Below, piece by piece: positions 15,622-24,513 of a stretch of 64,000 bases of DNA (positions are counted from its first letter, which is position 1; each line of letters starts with the position of its first letter). The position numbers and the translations under genes were made by a program. The stretch comes from Longispora fulva (GTDB lineage: Bacteria > Actinomycetota > Actinomycetes > Mycobacteriales > Micromonosporaceae). The stretch lies in contig NZ_JADOUF010000001.1 in NCBI RefSeq assembly GCF_015751905.1, positions 5,580,001 through 5,644,000 on the forward strand, read 5' to 3'. The notes beneath the pieces are model-generated. The model made no database searches. It saw only the letters and a list, made by a program, of their open reading frames with translations, and was not told the DNA's origin.

Positions 15622-16986
15622 CTAGTCGGTGAGGTGGGCGAGGAGGTCCTGTCGGGTGACGACGCCCTGGGGCTTGCCGTCGATCAGGACCAGGGCCGCG
15701 TCGGCCTTCGCCAGCAGGCTCACGGCCTCCCCGACCGGCTCGCCGCCACCGATCATCGGCAGCGGGGCGGACATGTGCTGCTCGATCGAGTCGTGCAGGC
15801 TCGCCCGGCCGCTGAACACGGCGTCGAGGAGATCGCGCTCGACGACGGAACCGACGACCTCGGCCGTGACGACCGGCGGCTCGGCCTTGACGACCGGCAT
15901 CTGCGAGACGTGGTACTCGCGGAGGATGTCGATCGCGTCGCGCACCGTCTCCGTCGGGTGGGTGTGCACCATGGCCGGCATCGCGCCGCCCTTGCCCGCC
16001 AGCACGTCCGCGACCGTCATCGAGGCGTCGCCGGTGCGCAGGAAGCCGTAGTGCGCCATCCACTTGTCGTTGAAGATCTTCGACAGGTACCCGCGGCCGT
16101 TGTCCGGCAGCAGCACCACGACCACGTCGTCGGGGCCGGCGTTGCGGGCCACCTCGAGCGCCGCCACGACGGCCATGCCGCAGGAGCCGCCGACGAGCAG
16201 GCCCTCCTCGCGGGCGAGCCGGCGGGTGATGTCGAACGAGTCGGAGTCGGAGACCGCGATGATCTCGTCGCAGACGTTCTGGTCGTACGCGGTCGGCCAG
16301 AAGTCCTCGCCGACGCCCTCCACCAGGTACGGCCGGCCGGTGCCGCCCGAGTAGACCGAGCCCTCCGGGTCGGCGCCGATCACCTTGACGTTCGGGTTCT
16401 GCTCCTTGAGGTAGCGCCCGGTGCCCGAGATCGTGCCGCCCGTACCGACGCCGGCGACGAAGTGCGTGATCCGGCCCTCGGTCTGGGCCCACAGCTCCGG
16501 ACCGGTCGTCTCGTAGTGCGAGCGCGGGTTGTTCGCGTTCGAGTACTGGTCTGGCTTCCACGCGCCCGGGATCTCGGTCGCGAGGCGGTTGGACACGTTG
16601 TAGTACGACCGGGGGTCCTCGGGGGCCACGGCGGTCGGGCAGACCACGACCTCCGCCCCGTACGCGCGCAGTACGTTGATCTTGTCCTCGGAGACCTTGT
16701 CCGGGCAGACGAACACGCACTTGTAGCCCTTGGTCTGCGCGACCAGGGCCAGGCCCACACCGGTGTTGCCCGAGGTCGGCTCCACGATCGTGCCGCCGGG
16801 CTTGAGGAGACCCTCGCGCTCGGCCGCCTCGATCATCCGGCTCGCGATCCGGTCCTTGACGCTGCCGCCGGGGTTGAAATACTCCACCTTGGCGAGGACC
16901 GTTGCCGAGATCCCGTCGGTCACGCTGTTCAGCTTGACCAGCGGGGTGTTGCCTATCAGATCAACAACATTGTTGTAGTACTGCAC
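15622..16986 (-). CDS. cbs: Cystathionine beta-synthase
   Basis: A 454-aa PLP enzyme condensing serine (or O-acetylserine) with homocysteine to cystathionine. The catalytic fold (1 to about 320) has PLP lysine K44 in 'NPGGSVKDRIA', 'EPTSGNTGVGLA' and the phosphate loop 'GVGTGGTISGTGR'. Two CBS domains fill about 335-454. This domain order is the same as in eukaryotic and actinobacterial CBS, without a heme-binding N-terminus. The GTG start has GGAAGG eight bases upstream. It is a single gene ending in a large hairpin, and works with the cystathionine gamma-enzyme encoded at 6.2 kb. Confidence 0.95.
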   Translation of the reverse strand: MQYYNNVVDLIGNTPLVKLNSVTDGISATVLAKVEYFNPGGSVKDRIASRMIEAAEREGLLKPGGTIVEPTSGNTGVGLALVAQTKGYKCVFVCPDKVSEDKINVLRAYGAEVVVCPTAVAPEDPRSYYNVSNRLATEIPGAWKPDQYSNANNPRSHYETTGPELWAQTEGRITHFVAGVGTGGTISGTGRYLKEQNPNVKVIGADPEGSVYSGGTGRPYLVEGVGEDFWPTAYDQNVCDEIIAVSDSDSFDITRRLAREEGLLVGGSCGMAVVAALEVARNAGPDDVVVVLLPDNGRGYLSKIFNDKWMAHYGFLRTGDASMTVADVLAGKGGAMPAMVHTHPTETVRDAIDILREYHVSQMPVVKAEPPVVTAEVVGSVVERDLLDAVFSGRASLHDSIEQHMSAPLPMIGGGEPVGEAVSLLAKADAALVLIDGKPQGVVTRQDLLAHLTD

Positions 16987-17113
16987 GTCACGTGCCTTCC
17001 TGACTTGGGCGGTAGTCGTTACCCCGAGCGTACCGGGGGGCGCGTTCCCGGATAGTCGATGCCCGTTACCCGACGCTGCCCGTTATCCGCCGGGAATTGT
17101 CGCCGGAGCACGA

Positions 17114-17125
17114 TAACCTCAGCCC
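17114..17125 (+). promoter_or_regulatory. Probable leaderless promoter of the first SGNH gene
   Basis: TAACCT (17114-17119), six bases before the ATG at 17126; no ribosome site. Confidence 0.45.
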
Positions 17126-17887
17126 ATGAACCGGTTCGCGAAGGCGGCCGCATACGGCGGCGGTGGACTCGGCCTGGCGAGCGCCCTCCTGACGGGCGTG
17201 CTGTTCGGGCAGGTCCAGTGGGCCAAACGTGTCATCCCCCTGCCGGACGCCCCGCCACCGGACGGCAGCGGCTTCTTCCCCGGCGACGGGCCGACCATCC
17301 GGCTCGTCATGCTGGGCGACTCCTCCGCCGCCGGGCTCGGCGCGGACCACCCGGCCCAGACCCCGGGCGCCATGATCGCGGCCGCCATCGGACAACCGGT
17401 CGAATACCGCTGTCTGGCGGTCGTCGGCGCCGACAGCCGCCACCTCGCCCCCCAGGTCGAGGCGGCCCTCACCGAGCCCGTCGACCTCGCCGTCATGATC
17501 ATCGGGGGGAACGACGTCACCCACGGCGTCCGGCAGGGCACCGCCGTCTCCCTGCTCACCACGGCCGTCCGCGCATTGCGGGAGCACGGCGCGCAGGTCG
17601 TCGTCGGCACCTGCCCCGACCTGGGCACCATCCAGCCCATCCGGCCCCCGCTGCGCTGGGTCGCCCGGCAGCTCAGCCGGCAGCTCGCCGTCGCGCAGAC
17701 CGCGGCGATCGAGGCGGCCGGCGGGCACGCGGTGCAGCTCGGCACCCTGCTGGGCCCGGAGTTCGCAGCCGCGCCGGACGAGATGTTCAGCGCCGACCGG
17801 TACCACCCGTCGGCCGCCGGTTACGCCGCGGCGGCCAACGCCCTGTTGCCGGCGGTGCGGGCCACGTTGACCCGGGAGGCGGCGTGA
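17126..17887 (+). CDS. SGNH/GDSL-family hydrolase, membrane-anchored
   Basis: A 253-aa predicted esterase/lipase. A hydrophobic N-terminal segment (about 8-28) acts as signal anchor. Block I is 'VMLGDSSAAGLG' with nucleophile S66, block III is the intact 'IIGGNDVTHG' (oxyanion Asn), and block V is 'DRYHPSAAGY' with the catalytic Asp and His. The fold is that of GDSL esterases acting on acyl groups of lipids, glycans or small molecules. A second, related SGNH gene follows 120 bp downstream, so the pair probably arose by duplication and is co-transcribed. Confidence 0.88.
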   Translation: MNRFAKAAAYGGGGLGLASALLTGVLFGQVQWAKRVIPLPDAPPPDGSGFFPGDGPTIRLVMLGDSSAAGLGADHPAQTPGAMIAAAIGQPVEYRCLAVVGADSRHLAPQVEAALTEPVDLAVMIIGGNDVTHGVRQGTAVSLLTTAVRALREHGAQVVVGTCPDLGTIQPIRPPLRWVARQLSRQLAVAQTAAIEAAGGHAVQLGTLLGPEFAAAPDEMFSADRYHPSAAGYAAAANALLPAVRATLTREAA

Positions 17888-18007
17888 CCAGCGGGTTCCC
17901 CGAGCGCTGCCCAGACGTGGCGGTCCGACGGCCACGCCCGTCAAAGGGGCTGGCGTGAGCCGCGTCCAGGGGACGCGCGTGGTCGGCCCCGATCCCCGGA
18001 GGTCCCG

Positions 18008-18820
18008 GTGACCACGGCGCCCACCCCCCAGCAGCCAGGAGCAGTCGTGACCGCCAGGAGCAAGCTCGGATCGCTCGGCAGGGGCGCGACCCTCGCCGCG
18101 GCCGGTCTCGTCGGCCTCGTCGCGGTCGAGGCGGTGCTGGCCCGCAGCCGGCGGTACGCGCGGCCGCAGCTCAGCCTCGCCCTCCGCAGCAGCGTGGGAC
18201 GCTCCGGCACGCCGGTGCGCCTCGTGCTGCTCGGCGACTCCACCGCGGCCGGCGTGGGGGTCGACCGGTTCGGCGACACGGTCGGCGGGCAGCTGGCCCA
18301 GCTCCTCGCCGACGACGGCCGCCGGGTCGAGCTGTCCAGCGTGGCCGTCGCCGGTGCCCGCTCGACCGAGCTCGCCACCCAGGTCGCCCGCGCGCTCCTC
18401 GGCCCGCACCCCGACATCGCCGTCATCCTGGTCGGCTCGCACGACGCCGTCCGGCCCGGGCGGATCGACAGCGCCGCCGCCCAGCTGGGTGGGGCGGTCC
18501 GTCGGCTCCGGCGCGCGGACGTGCCCGTCGTGGTGGGCACGTGTCCTGATCTCGGCGCGGCGCGGGCCATCGCCCAGCCGCTGCGGGCGCTGGTCAGCCA
18601 GCGGGGGCGGCGGTTGGCCCGGGCACAGGACGAGGCGGCGCGGGAGGCCGGCGGGGTGACCGTGGACCTGGCGGCCGAGACCGGGGTGCTGTTCCGGACG
18701 GACCCGGGGACGCTGTGCTGGGACGGGTACCACCCGTCGGCCGACGGGTACCGGTTGTGGGCGCACGCGCTGGCTCCGGCGGTGGTGGCGGCGCTGGGGA
18801 CGCGCTCACCCCGGAGCTGA
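18008..18820 (+). CDS. SGNH/GDSL-family hydrolase with altered block III
   Basis: A 270-aa paralogue of the preceding gene. N-terminal hydrophobic anchor at about 26-44; block I 'VLLGDSTAAGVGVDR' with S78; block V 'DGYHPSADGY'. Block III reads G143-S-H-D146 where the family, and the neighbouring copy, have G-x-N-D: the oxyanion-hole asparagine is replaced by histidine. The enzyme may be altered in activity. Start: GTG 18008 with GGAGG five bases upstream; a second in-frame GTG at 18047 also has AGGAG, so the first 13 residues are uncertain. Confidence 0.85.
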   Translation: MTTAPTPQQPGAVVTARSKLGSLGRGATLAAAGLVGLVAVEAVLARSRRYARPQLSLALRSSVGRSGTPVRLVLLGDSTAAGVGVDRFGDTVGGQLAQLLADDGRRVELSSVAVAGARSTELATQVARALLGPHPDIAVILVGSHDAVRPGRIDSAAAQLGGAVRRLRRADVPVVVGTCPDLGAARAIAQPLRALVSQRGRRLARAQDEAAREAGGVTVDLAAETGVLFRTDPGTLCWDGYHPSADGYRLWAHALAPAVVAALGTRSPRS

Positions 18821-18968
18821 GGGCGGGCACGGCGGAACGTCGCGGCCGAGCGGCTTGCGGAGTCGAGACCATTCGAAGGTGGCCGACGTGCGGCTCGACG
18901 CGCTGCGGATCAGCCACTGGAGCCGAGGGAACCAGGGGCAGGTGTCGCCGTAACCGGATGAATGGGAA

Positions 18969-18994
18969 ACGGCCGGCGGGTGCCCGCCGGCCGT
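18969..18994. terminator. Bidirectional hairpin terminator
   Basis: A 12-bp perfect stem with a 2-base turn (in practice a 4-base or larger loop) between the convergent SGNH and thiolase genes. The rest of 18821-19008 shows no gene. Confidence 0.6.
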
Positions 18995-19008
18995 GACCAC
19001 GGTCGCCG

Positions 19009-20253
19009 CTAGGAGAGGCGCTCCAGCACGAGCGCCATGCCCTGGCCGCCGCCCACGCACATCGTCTCGACACCGATGGACTTGTCGTGCCAGTTCAGCG
19101 AGTTGAGCAGGGTGCCGGTGATCCGGGCCCCGGTCATGCCGAACGGGTGGCCGACCGCGATCGCGCCGCCCTGCACGTTGAGCTTCTCGATCGGGATGCC
19201 GAGGTCGCGGTAGGACGGGATGACCTGGGCCGCGAAGGCCTCGTTGATCTCGAACAGGTCGACGTCGTCCACGGTCATGCCGGCCCGCTTGAGGGCCTGC
19301 CGGGTGGCTTCGACCGGGCCGAGGCCCATGATCTCCGGGGACAGGCCGGTGACGCCGGTGGACACGATCCGGGCGAGCGGGGTGAGCCCCAGCTCCCGGG
19401 CGCGGATGTCGCTCATGACGACCACGGCCGCCGCGCCGTCGTTCAGCGGGCAGCAGTTGCCGGCGGTGATCAGGCCGTCGGGGCGGAAGACGGGCTTGAG
19501 CCCCTCGACGGCCTCCATGGTGACGCCGGCGCGCGGGCCGTCGTCGGTGCTGACGACCGTGCCGTCGGCGAGGGTGATCGGGGTGATCTCGCGGGCCCAG
19601 AAGCCGTTCTTGATGGCCTCTTCCGCGAGGTTCTGGCTGCGGACGCCGAACTCGTCCATGTCCCGCCGGGTGACGCCCTTGAGCTGGGCGAGGTTCTCGG
19701 CGGTCTGGCCCATCGTCAGGTAGATGTCGGGGAGTTCGCCGTCCTCGCGGGGGTCGTGCCAGGTCTGGCCGCCGGCCGCAGCGAGGTCGGAGCGCTCCTT
19801 GGCGCGCGCGAACGCCGGGTTCTGCCAGCCGCCGCCCACGGCAGCGGAGGCCGCGTCGGGGAGCCAGTCGGAGTTGCCGCGCGCGTAGCGGGACACGGCC
19901 TCGACGCCGGCGGAGATGAACACGTCGCCCTCGCCGGCCCTGATCGCGTGCAGCGCCATCCGGGTGGTCTGCAGCGAGGAGGCGCAGTACCGGGTGAGGG
20001 TGGCGGCGGGCAGGTTGTCGTACCCGAGGAGGATCGAGACGACGCGGCCCATGTTGAAGCCGGCCTCGCCACCGGGCAGGCCACAGCCCAGGTACAGGTC
20101 GTCGATGGTGTTCGGGTCGAGCTCCGGCACCTTCTCGAGCGCGGCCCGGATCGCGGTGGCGGCGAGCTCGTCGGGGCGGACGTCCTTCAGCGAGCCCTTG
20201 TGGGCGCGGCCGATCGGCGTACGGGCGGTGGCGACGATGACAGCTTCAGGCAT
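19009..20253 (-). CDS. Acetyl-CoA C-acyltransferase (thiolase)
   Basis: A 414-aa thiolase. The acylated cysteine C90 is in 'RYCASSLQ', the catalytic histidine H369 in '[10 protein letters not shown]' and the second cysteine C399 in 'CVGGGQG'. '[10 protein letters not shown]' is also canonical. It either cleaves 3-ketoacyl-CoA in beta-oxidation or condenses acetyl-CoA; the sequence does not decide, though the length and '[12 protein letters not shown]' start fit the FadA/degradative type. No fadB-like partner is adjacent. TAACCT six bases before the ATG suggests leaderless transcription; an AAGGGG lies too far upstream to be a normal ribosome site. Confidence 0.92.
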   Translation of the reverse strand: MPEAVIVATARTPIGRAHKGSLKDVRPDELAATAIRAALEKVPELDPNTIDDLYLGCGLPGGEAGFNMGRVVSILLGYDNLPAATLTRYCASSLQTTRMALHAIRAGEGDVFISAGVEAVSRYARGNSDWLPDAASAAVGGGWQNPAFARAKERSDLAAAGGQTWHDPREDGELPDIYLTMGQTAENLAQLKGVTRRDMDEFGVRSQNLAEEAIKNGFWAREITPITLADGTVVSTDDGPRAGVTMEAVEGLKPVFRPDGLITAGNCCPLNDGAAAVVVMSDIRARELGLTPLARIVSTGVTGLSPEIMGLGPVEATRQALKRAGMTVDDVDLFEINEAFAAQVIPSYRDLGIPIEKLNVQGGAIAVGHPFGMTGARITGTLLNSLNWHDKSIGVETMCVGGGQGMALVLERLS

Positions 20254-20265
20254 GGCGACAGGTTA
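20254..20265 (-). promoter_or_regulatory. Probable leaderless promoter of the thiolase gene
   Basis: TAACCT on the minus strand (20265-20260), six bases before the ATG at 20253. Confidence 0.4.
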
Positions 20266-20281
20266 CCCCTTAGTAACAAAG

Positions 20282-20311
20282 GGCGGGCCGTGACTCAGGT
20301 CACGGCCCGCC
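20282..20311 (-). terminator. Intrinsic terminator of the Bax-inhibitor-like gene
   Basis: Perfect 12-bp stem (20282-20293 with 20300-20311), 6-base loop, followed on the minus strand by CCCTTTGTTACT. Confidence 0.75.
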
Positions 20312-20326
20312 ATCACAATCCGAAGG

Positions 20327-21136
20327 CTATCTGCGCAGGTAGCTGAGCATCCGGAGAACCTCCATGTACAGCCAGATCAGGCCGACGAGGAGGCCGAAGC
20401 CCATCGCCCACGCGTACTTCTCGGGCATGCCGTAGCGGATGCCCTGCTCGATCATGTCGAAGTCGATCACGAAGCTGAGCGCGGCGACGACGATCACGAC
20501 GAGGCTGAACACGATCGGCAGCCAGCCGACCTTGCCGGTCATGCCGGCGCGGATGCCGATGCCGTTGTCGGAGAAGAAGTAGGCCACCAGGTTGACCAGC
20601 ATCAGGCCGACGAGGCCGATCGTGGCGCCCACGATGACCTTGGTGAACCGGGGGCTGTTCCGGATGACCTTGAACTTGTACAGCATCGCCATGCCGAAGA
20701 AGATGCCGAACGTCGCGACGACGGCCTGCAGCACGATGCCGTGGTAGAACGACTCGAAGATCCGGCTGAAGATGCCGAGCACGAGACCCTGGGTCACGGC
20801 GTAGGCGCTGATCACGAACGGGTTGGTGACCCGCTTGAACGAGATCACCAGACCGAGGACCAGGCCGATGAGCGCCGCGCCGAGCACGACCGGCAGGGCC
20901 AGCGCGTCGGGGAGCAGGGTCCAGCTGAAGGCACCGGCGGCCCCGGTGACTGCGAGGAGGATCACCGTGCGGACGACGACGTCGTCCATGGTCATCGTGC
21001 GGACCTCGGGGGCGCCGTAGCCAGGCGCGCCGTACGGAGCCGGGTAGCCCGGCTGGGTGTAACTGTTGCGATCCTGGACCGCGCCAGCGACGACGCGGCC
21101 CAACGCACCGTTGGAACTCTTCAACTCTGGCCTCAT
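20327..21136 (-). CDS. Bax inhibitor-1/YccA-like membrane protein
   Basis: A 269-aa integral membrane protein. A Pro/Gly/Tyr-rich cytosolic N-terminus (about 1-50, 'YPAPYGAPGYGAPE') precedes seven hydrophobic segments. 'FVIDFDMIEQGIRYGMPEKYAWAMGFGL' near the C-terminus (quoted here as its key part 'DFDMIEQGIRYGMPEKY') contains the acidic pair typical of the Bax inhibitor-1 / UPF0005 family, pH-sensitive Ca2+ leak channels in the structures known. The physiological role in actinobacteria is unclear. The ATG at 21136 follows a TACCCT -10 by eight bases. It has its own terminator. Confidence 0.88.
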   Translation of the reverse strand: MRPELKSSNGALGRVVAGAVQDRNSYTQPGYPAPYGAPGYGAPEVRTMTMDDVVVRTVILLAVTGAAGAFSWTLLPDALALPVVLGAALIGLVLGLVISFKRVTNPFVISAYAVTQGLVLGIFSRIFESFYHGIVLQAVVATFGIFFGMAMLYKFKVIRNSPRFTKVIVGATIGLVGLMLVNLVAYFFSDNGIGIRAGMTGKVGWLPIVFSLVVIVVAALSFVIDFDMIEQGIRYGMPEKYAWAMGFGLLVGLIWLYMEVLRMLSYLRR

Positions 21137-21150
21137 AACCTCAAAGGGTA
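21137..21150 (-). promoter_or_regulatory. Probable promoter of the Bax-inhibitor-like gene
   Basis: TACCCT on the minus strand (21150-21145), eight bases before the start codon. The TACCCTT string recurs 24 bases further upstream. Confidence 0.35.
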
Positions 21151-21191
21151 GCCCGATGTACCCAAGGGTAGCTGGGGTTGGCCGAGGTGGG

Positions 21192-21272
21192 TGCCCGGAG
21201 CGGGGGTCGAACCCGCACGCCTTGCGGCAGCCGATTTTAAGTCGGCCGTGTCTGCCATTCCACCACCCGGGC
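21192..21272 (-). tRNA. tRNA-Leu (anticodon UAA)
   Basis: The minus strand folds into a complete class II cloverleaf of 81 nt. The acceptor GCCCGGG pairs with TCCGGGC (one G-U), followed by discriminator A; the anticodon stem CCGA/TCGG encloses CTTAAAA with anticodon TAA. A variable arm (TGCCGCAAGGCGT) follows, and GCGGG-TTCGAAC-CCCGC forms the T arm. The long variable arm and the A discriminator fit leucine. CCA is not encoded (ACCC follows). Confidence 0.95.
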
Positions 21273-21351
21273 GCCGGAGCTCCCGGCAGGTCGCTCCGCT
21301 AGGGGCCACGGTAGCCCGAAGTGGCCCCTCCTTGGTACCCGCTTACTCCGT

Positions 21352-21364
21352 TAACGTGCTCCAG
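21352..21364 (+). promoter_or_regulatory. Probable leaderless promoter of the GT-C-like gene
   Basis: TAACGT (21352-21357), seven bases before the GTG at 21365. It decides the start, because no ribosome site is present at any of the candidate starts. Confidence 0.4.
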
Positions 21365-23065
21365 GTGACACGCAAATGGCCGCTGGATGTGGCGGCAGGG
21401 ATGGGATATTTGGCGATTGCCGTATTTCTGACGGCAGGGCTGTGGTCGGATCCCAGTGCCCGTGCGTTGGGGGTGAATCCGGCCGACCAGACGTTGATCG
21501 AGTGGTTCCTCGCCCAGGGGTCGCGGTTCTGGCTGGGCGACCTGACGCTGGTCACCGACCGGATGAACAGTCCGGACGGGATCAACCTGCTGACCAACGC
21601 GACGAATCTGCTGGCCGGGGCGGTGCTGGCCCCCGTGACCTTCCTGTTCGGGGCGCCGACGTCGTTCGCCGCGCTGGTCGCGGGGAACCTGGCCGGCACG
21701 GCGCTGGGCTGGTATCTGCTGTTCGCCCGGGGCTTCGGGCTGCACCGCGCGGCGTCCGCGGCGGCCGGCGCGCTGTGCGGCTTCGCGCCGGCGATGATGT
21801 CGCAGTCCAACAGCCATACCCATATCACAATGCAATGGCTTTTACCCCCCATTGTGTACTGCCTGCTGCGGCTCACCCGGGCCCAGACCCCGATCCGCAC
21901 CGGCCTCGCGCTGGGCGCCCTGATCACCGCGCAGTTCTTCGGCGGCCAGGAGGTGCTGTTCTTCGCGGCCATGACCCTGGGCCTGTTCACCGTGGGGTAC
22001 GCGCTGTTCGACCGCGACCTGGTCCGGCGCGCCGCCCGGCCGGTCCTCCTCGGGCTGGGCGTGGCGGCCGGCCTGGCCGTGACGCTGCTGGCGTACCCGT
22101 TGTGGGTGGAGTTCAAGGGTCCCCAGTCGGTGCCCAACGGCCCGTTCTCCCCGGAGTACTTCTCCGCCGACCTGGCCAGCTACGCGAAGTTCTCCCCGCT
22201 GTCGTGGGCCGGCCGGAACGGCGACGGCGGCAACTACGCCCCGAACGCCACCGAGATGAACACGTTCCTCGGCATCCCCCTCCTGATCATGGCGGCGGCC
22301 TGCGTGGGCTACCTCTGGCGGCACCCGGCCGTCCGGGCCTCGGCGATCGTGGGCGTGCTGATGGCGTGGCTGTCGCTCGGCCCGACCGTGATCGTGTCCG
22401 GTGAGCAGACCGGCTTCCCCGCGCTGTACGGGCTGCTGCACGGCCTGCCGGTGATCGACGGGGCGCTGCCGAGCCGGTTCGCGCTCACCCTGCTGCCCCT
22501 GATCGCGACGGTGCTGGCCCTGGCCCTCGACGCCGCGCTGCGCGCCGGCGGCGTGGTGCGGTACGCGCTGCCGGCCGCCACCGCCGTCGCCCTCCTGCCG
22601 CTCCTGCCGCTCCCGCTGGACACGGTGCACCGGCCGGTCGTGCCGACGTTCTTCTCCGCCGGGCACTGGAAGACCTGCGTGCGGACGGGGGGCGTGCTCG
22701 TCCCGGTGCCCCTGCCGACCCCGACCGACCCGGAGCCGCTGCGCTGGGCCACCGCGGCCGACGTCGCGTTCGGGGTGCCGGAGGGCTTCTTCATCGGCCC
22801 GTACGGCGGGGAGGGCAAGGCCAGCATCGGGGTGTATCCGCAGCCGACCGCCGCCCTGCTCGGTGAGGTGCGCAGGACAGGCGTGGTGCCGCAGGTCACA
22901 GCGGAAGGCCGGAGGCTGGCACAGGCCGACGTTGGGCATTGGAATGCATCATGTATTACTCTCGGCCCCACAGTGCATCGCGACGAGCTGAAGGCGACAC
23001 TGGACCTGCTGTACGGCCCCGGTGAGCGCGTCGCCGACGTCTGGGTGTGGAGGGTGAAACCGTGA
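21365..23065 (+). CDS. Polytopic membrane protein, GT-C glycosyltransferase-like
   Basis: A 566-aa membrane protein with about ten hydrophobic segments and a soluble C-terminal domain (about the last 130 residues). The first extracytoplasmic loop holds 'DRMNSPDGINLLTNATN', and later helices carry 'QSNSHTHITMQW'. An acidic/Asn-rich loop after a first helix and His/Gln between helices are usual in GT-C type transferases that use polyprenyl-phosphate sugars (YfhO/DUF2079-like). The specific reaction is not recognisable. The GTG at 21365 is preferred to GTG 21356 or ATG 21401. The upstream frame runs back through the tRNA and cannot be coding. The stop overlaps the next gene by 4 bp (GTGA). Confidence 0.6.
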   Translation: MTRKWPLDVAAGMGYLAIAVFLTAGLWSDPSARALGVNPADQTLIEWFLAQGSRFWLGDLTLVTDRMNSPDGINLLTNATNLLAGAVLAPVTFLFGAPTSFAALVAGNLAGTALGWYLLFARGFGLHRAASAAAGALCGFAPAMMSQSNSHTHITMQWLLPPIVYCLLRLTRAQTPIRTGLALGALITAQFFGGQEVLFFAAMTLGLFTVGYALFDRDLVRRAARPVLLGLGVAAGLAVTLLAYPLWVEFKGPQSVPNGPFSPEYFSADLASYAKFSPLSWAGRNGDGGNYAPNATEMNTFLGIPLLIMAAACVGYLWRHPAVRASAIVGVLMAWLSLGPTVIVSGEQTGFPALYGLLHGLPVIDGALPSRFALTLLPLIATVLALALDAALRAGGVVRYALPAATAVALLPLLPLPLDTVHRPVVPTFFSAGHWKTCVRTGGVLVPVPLPTPTDPEPLRWATAADVAFGVPEGFFIGPYGGEGKASIGVYPQPTAALLGEVRRTGVVPQVTAEGRRLAQADVGHWNASCITLGPTVHRDELKATLDLLYGPGERVADVWVWRVKP

Positions 23066-24459
23066 GTGATTTCGTTACCGGCAGTCACGACTGGCCGGTT
23101 ACCGAGGCTCTGACCGAGTTCATGAAGATCGGCTGGGCGGACTCGGAGCTCTCCCCCTCGCCGAGCGAGCAGGCGCCCTGGGCCGAGGCCCGGCGCAAGC
23201 GGCTCGCGGCGGCCTTCCCCGGCGAGCGGGTCATCGTGCCGGCCGGCCGGATGATCGCCCGCTCCAACGACCAGGACTACCGGTTCCGCGCGCACTCGGC
23301 GTACGTGTGGCTGACCGGCGACCAGACCTCCGACGGCGTGTACGTGCTCGAACCGTCCGGCGAGGGCACCCTCTACCTGCGGCCGCGCTCCAACCGCTCC
23401 GACGGCGAGTTCTTCACCGACCGCCGGTACGGCGAGCTGTGGGCCGGCCGCCGCCCCACCCTGCGCGAGTCCTCCGCGACCCTGGGCGTCGAGACCCGGC
23501 ACATCGACGAGCTGGCCCTGTCCGGCCCGGCCCGGGTCCTGCGCGGCGTCGACGCCACGATCGACCACCTGGTGCCCGCGATCGGCGACGGCACCCGCGA
23601 CCTCGAGCTCGCCGCCGTCCTCGCCGAGCTGCGCCTCGTCAAGGACGAGTGGGAGATCGCCGAGCTGCGCCGCGCCTGCGAGTCCACGGCCCGGGGCTTC
23701 GAGGACGTGGTCCGGGCGCTGGAGTTCGCCAAGTCCGGCGGCGGCGAGCGCTACCTGGAGGGCACCTTCTGGCGGCGGGCCCGCACCGAGGGCAACGACG
23801 TCGGCTACCACTCGATCGTCGCCGCTGGCTCGCACGCCACCACCCTGCACTGGATCGAGAACAACGGCCCGATCCTCGACGGCGACCTGCTCCTCCTGGA
23901 CGCCGGCGTGGAACTACGCTCCCTGTACACCGCCGACGTGACCCGGGTCTTCCCGATCTCCGGCCGCTTCACCCCGCTCCAGCGCGACGTGTACGAGCTG
24001 TCCCGCCGGGCCAACGACGCCGCCCTCGGCGAGCTGCGGCCGGGTGCCGACTACCGCGACTTCCACCGGGCCGCCATGCGGGTGATGGCCCACGGGCTCG
24101 AGGACCTGGGCGTGCTCCCGGTGTCCGCCGAGCAGGCCCTCGACCCGGAGTCCACGATCTACCGGCGCTGGACGCTGTGCGGCTCCGGCCACATGCTCGG
24201 CCTCGACGTGCACGACTGCGCGCGGTCGCGGGCGTCGAAGTACCTGGACGGGAAGTTGGAGGTCGGCCACGTGCTCACCGTCGAGCCGGGGATCTACTTC
24301 CAGCCCGACGACCTGCTGATCCCGGCGGAGCTGCGCGGGATGGGCTTCCGGATCGAGGAGGACCTGGCGATCACCGCCGACGGGTACGAGATGCTGTCCG
24401 ACCAGCTGCCGCGCACCGCCTCCGACGTCGAGGCGTGGATGGCGAACCTGGTCCGCTGA
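23062..24459 (+). CDS. pepP: Xaa-Pro aminopeptidase (aminopeptidase P family, M24)
   Basis: A 465-aa metallopeptidase that removes an N-terminal residue before proline. The creatinase-like N-domain (to about 200) is followed by the M24 pita-bread domain with the five metal ligands: Asp in 'LLLDAGVEL', Asp in 'TADVTRVFP', His in 'GSGHMLGLDVHD', Glu in 'VEPGIYF' and Glu in 'RIEEDLAIT'. The two dimanganese sites should be intact. Its GTG start overlaps the stop of the membrane gene and has GGAGGG seven bases upstream, so these two genes form an operon. A stem-loop follows at 24472. Confidence 0.93.
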   Translation: MSDFVTGSHDWPVTEALTEFMKIGWADSELSPSPSEQAPWAEARRKRLAAAFPGERVIVPAGRMIARSNDQDYRFRAHSAYVWLTGDQTSDGVYVLEPSGEGTLYLRPRSNRSDGEFFTDRRYGELWAGRRPTLRESSATLGVETRHIDELALSGPARVLRGVDATIDHLVPAIGDGTRDLELAAVLAELRLVKDEWEIAELRRACESTARGFEDVVRALEFAKSGGGERYLEGTFWRRARTEGNDVGYHSIVAAGSHATTLHWIENNGPILDGDLLLLDAGVELRSLYTADVTRVFPISGRFTPLQRDVYELSRRANDAALGELRPGADYRDFHRAAMRVMAHGLEDLGVLPVSAEQALDPESTIYRRWTLCGSGHMLGLDVHDCARSRASKYLDGKLEVGHVLTVEPGIYFQPDDLLIPAELRGMGFRIEEDLAITADGYEMLSDQLPRTASDVEAWMANLVR

Positions 24460-24471
24460 GCCGAAGGTGGC

Positions 24472-24513
24472 CCGTGCCCCTCATGTCCCCACGTTGGGGT
24501 GTGGGGGGCACGG
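24472..24513 (+). terminator. Stem-loop after pepP
   Basis: Nine-base arms 24472-24480 and 24505-24513 are complementary; the 24-base interior is itself GC-rich and partly self-pairing (CCCCAC with GTGTGG-type pairing). Probable terminator. Confidence 0.5.

Noticed and set aside
21191-21364. N-terminal extension of the GT-C-like membrane protein
   Set aside because: The open frame runs back through the tRNA-Leu gene on the other strand; the added residues carry no conserved features and a promoter box lies just before GTG 21365.
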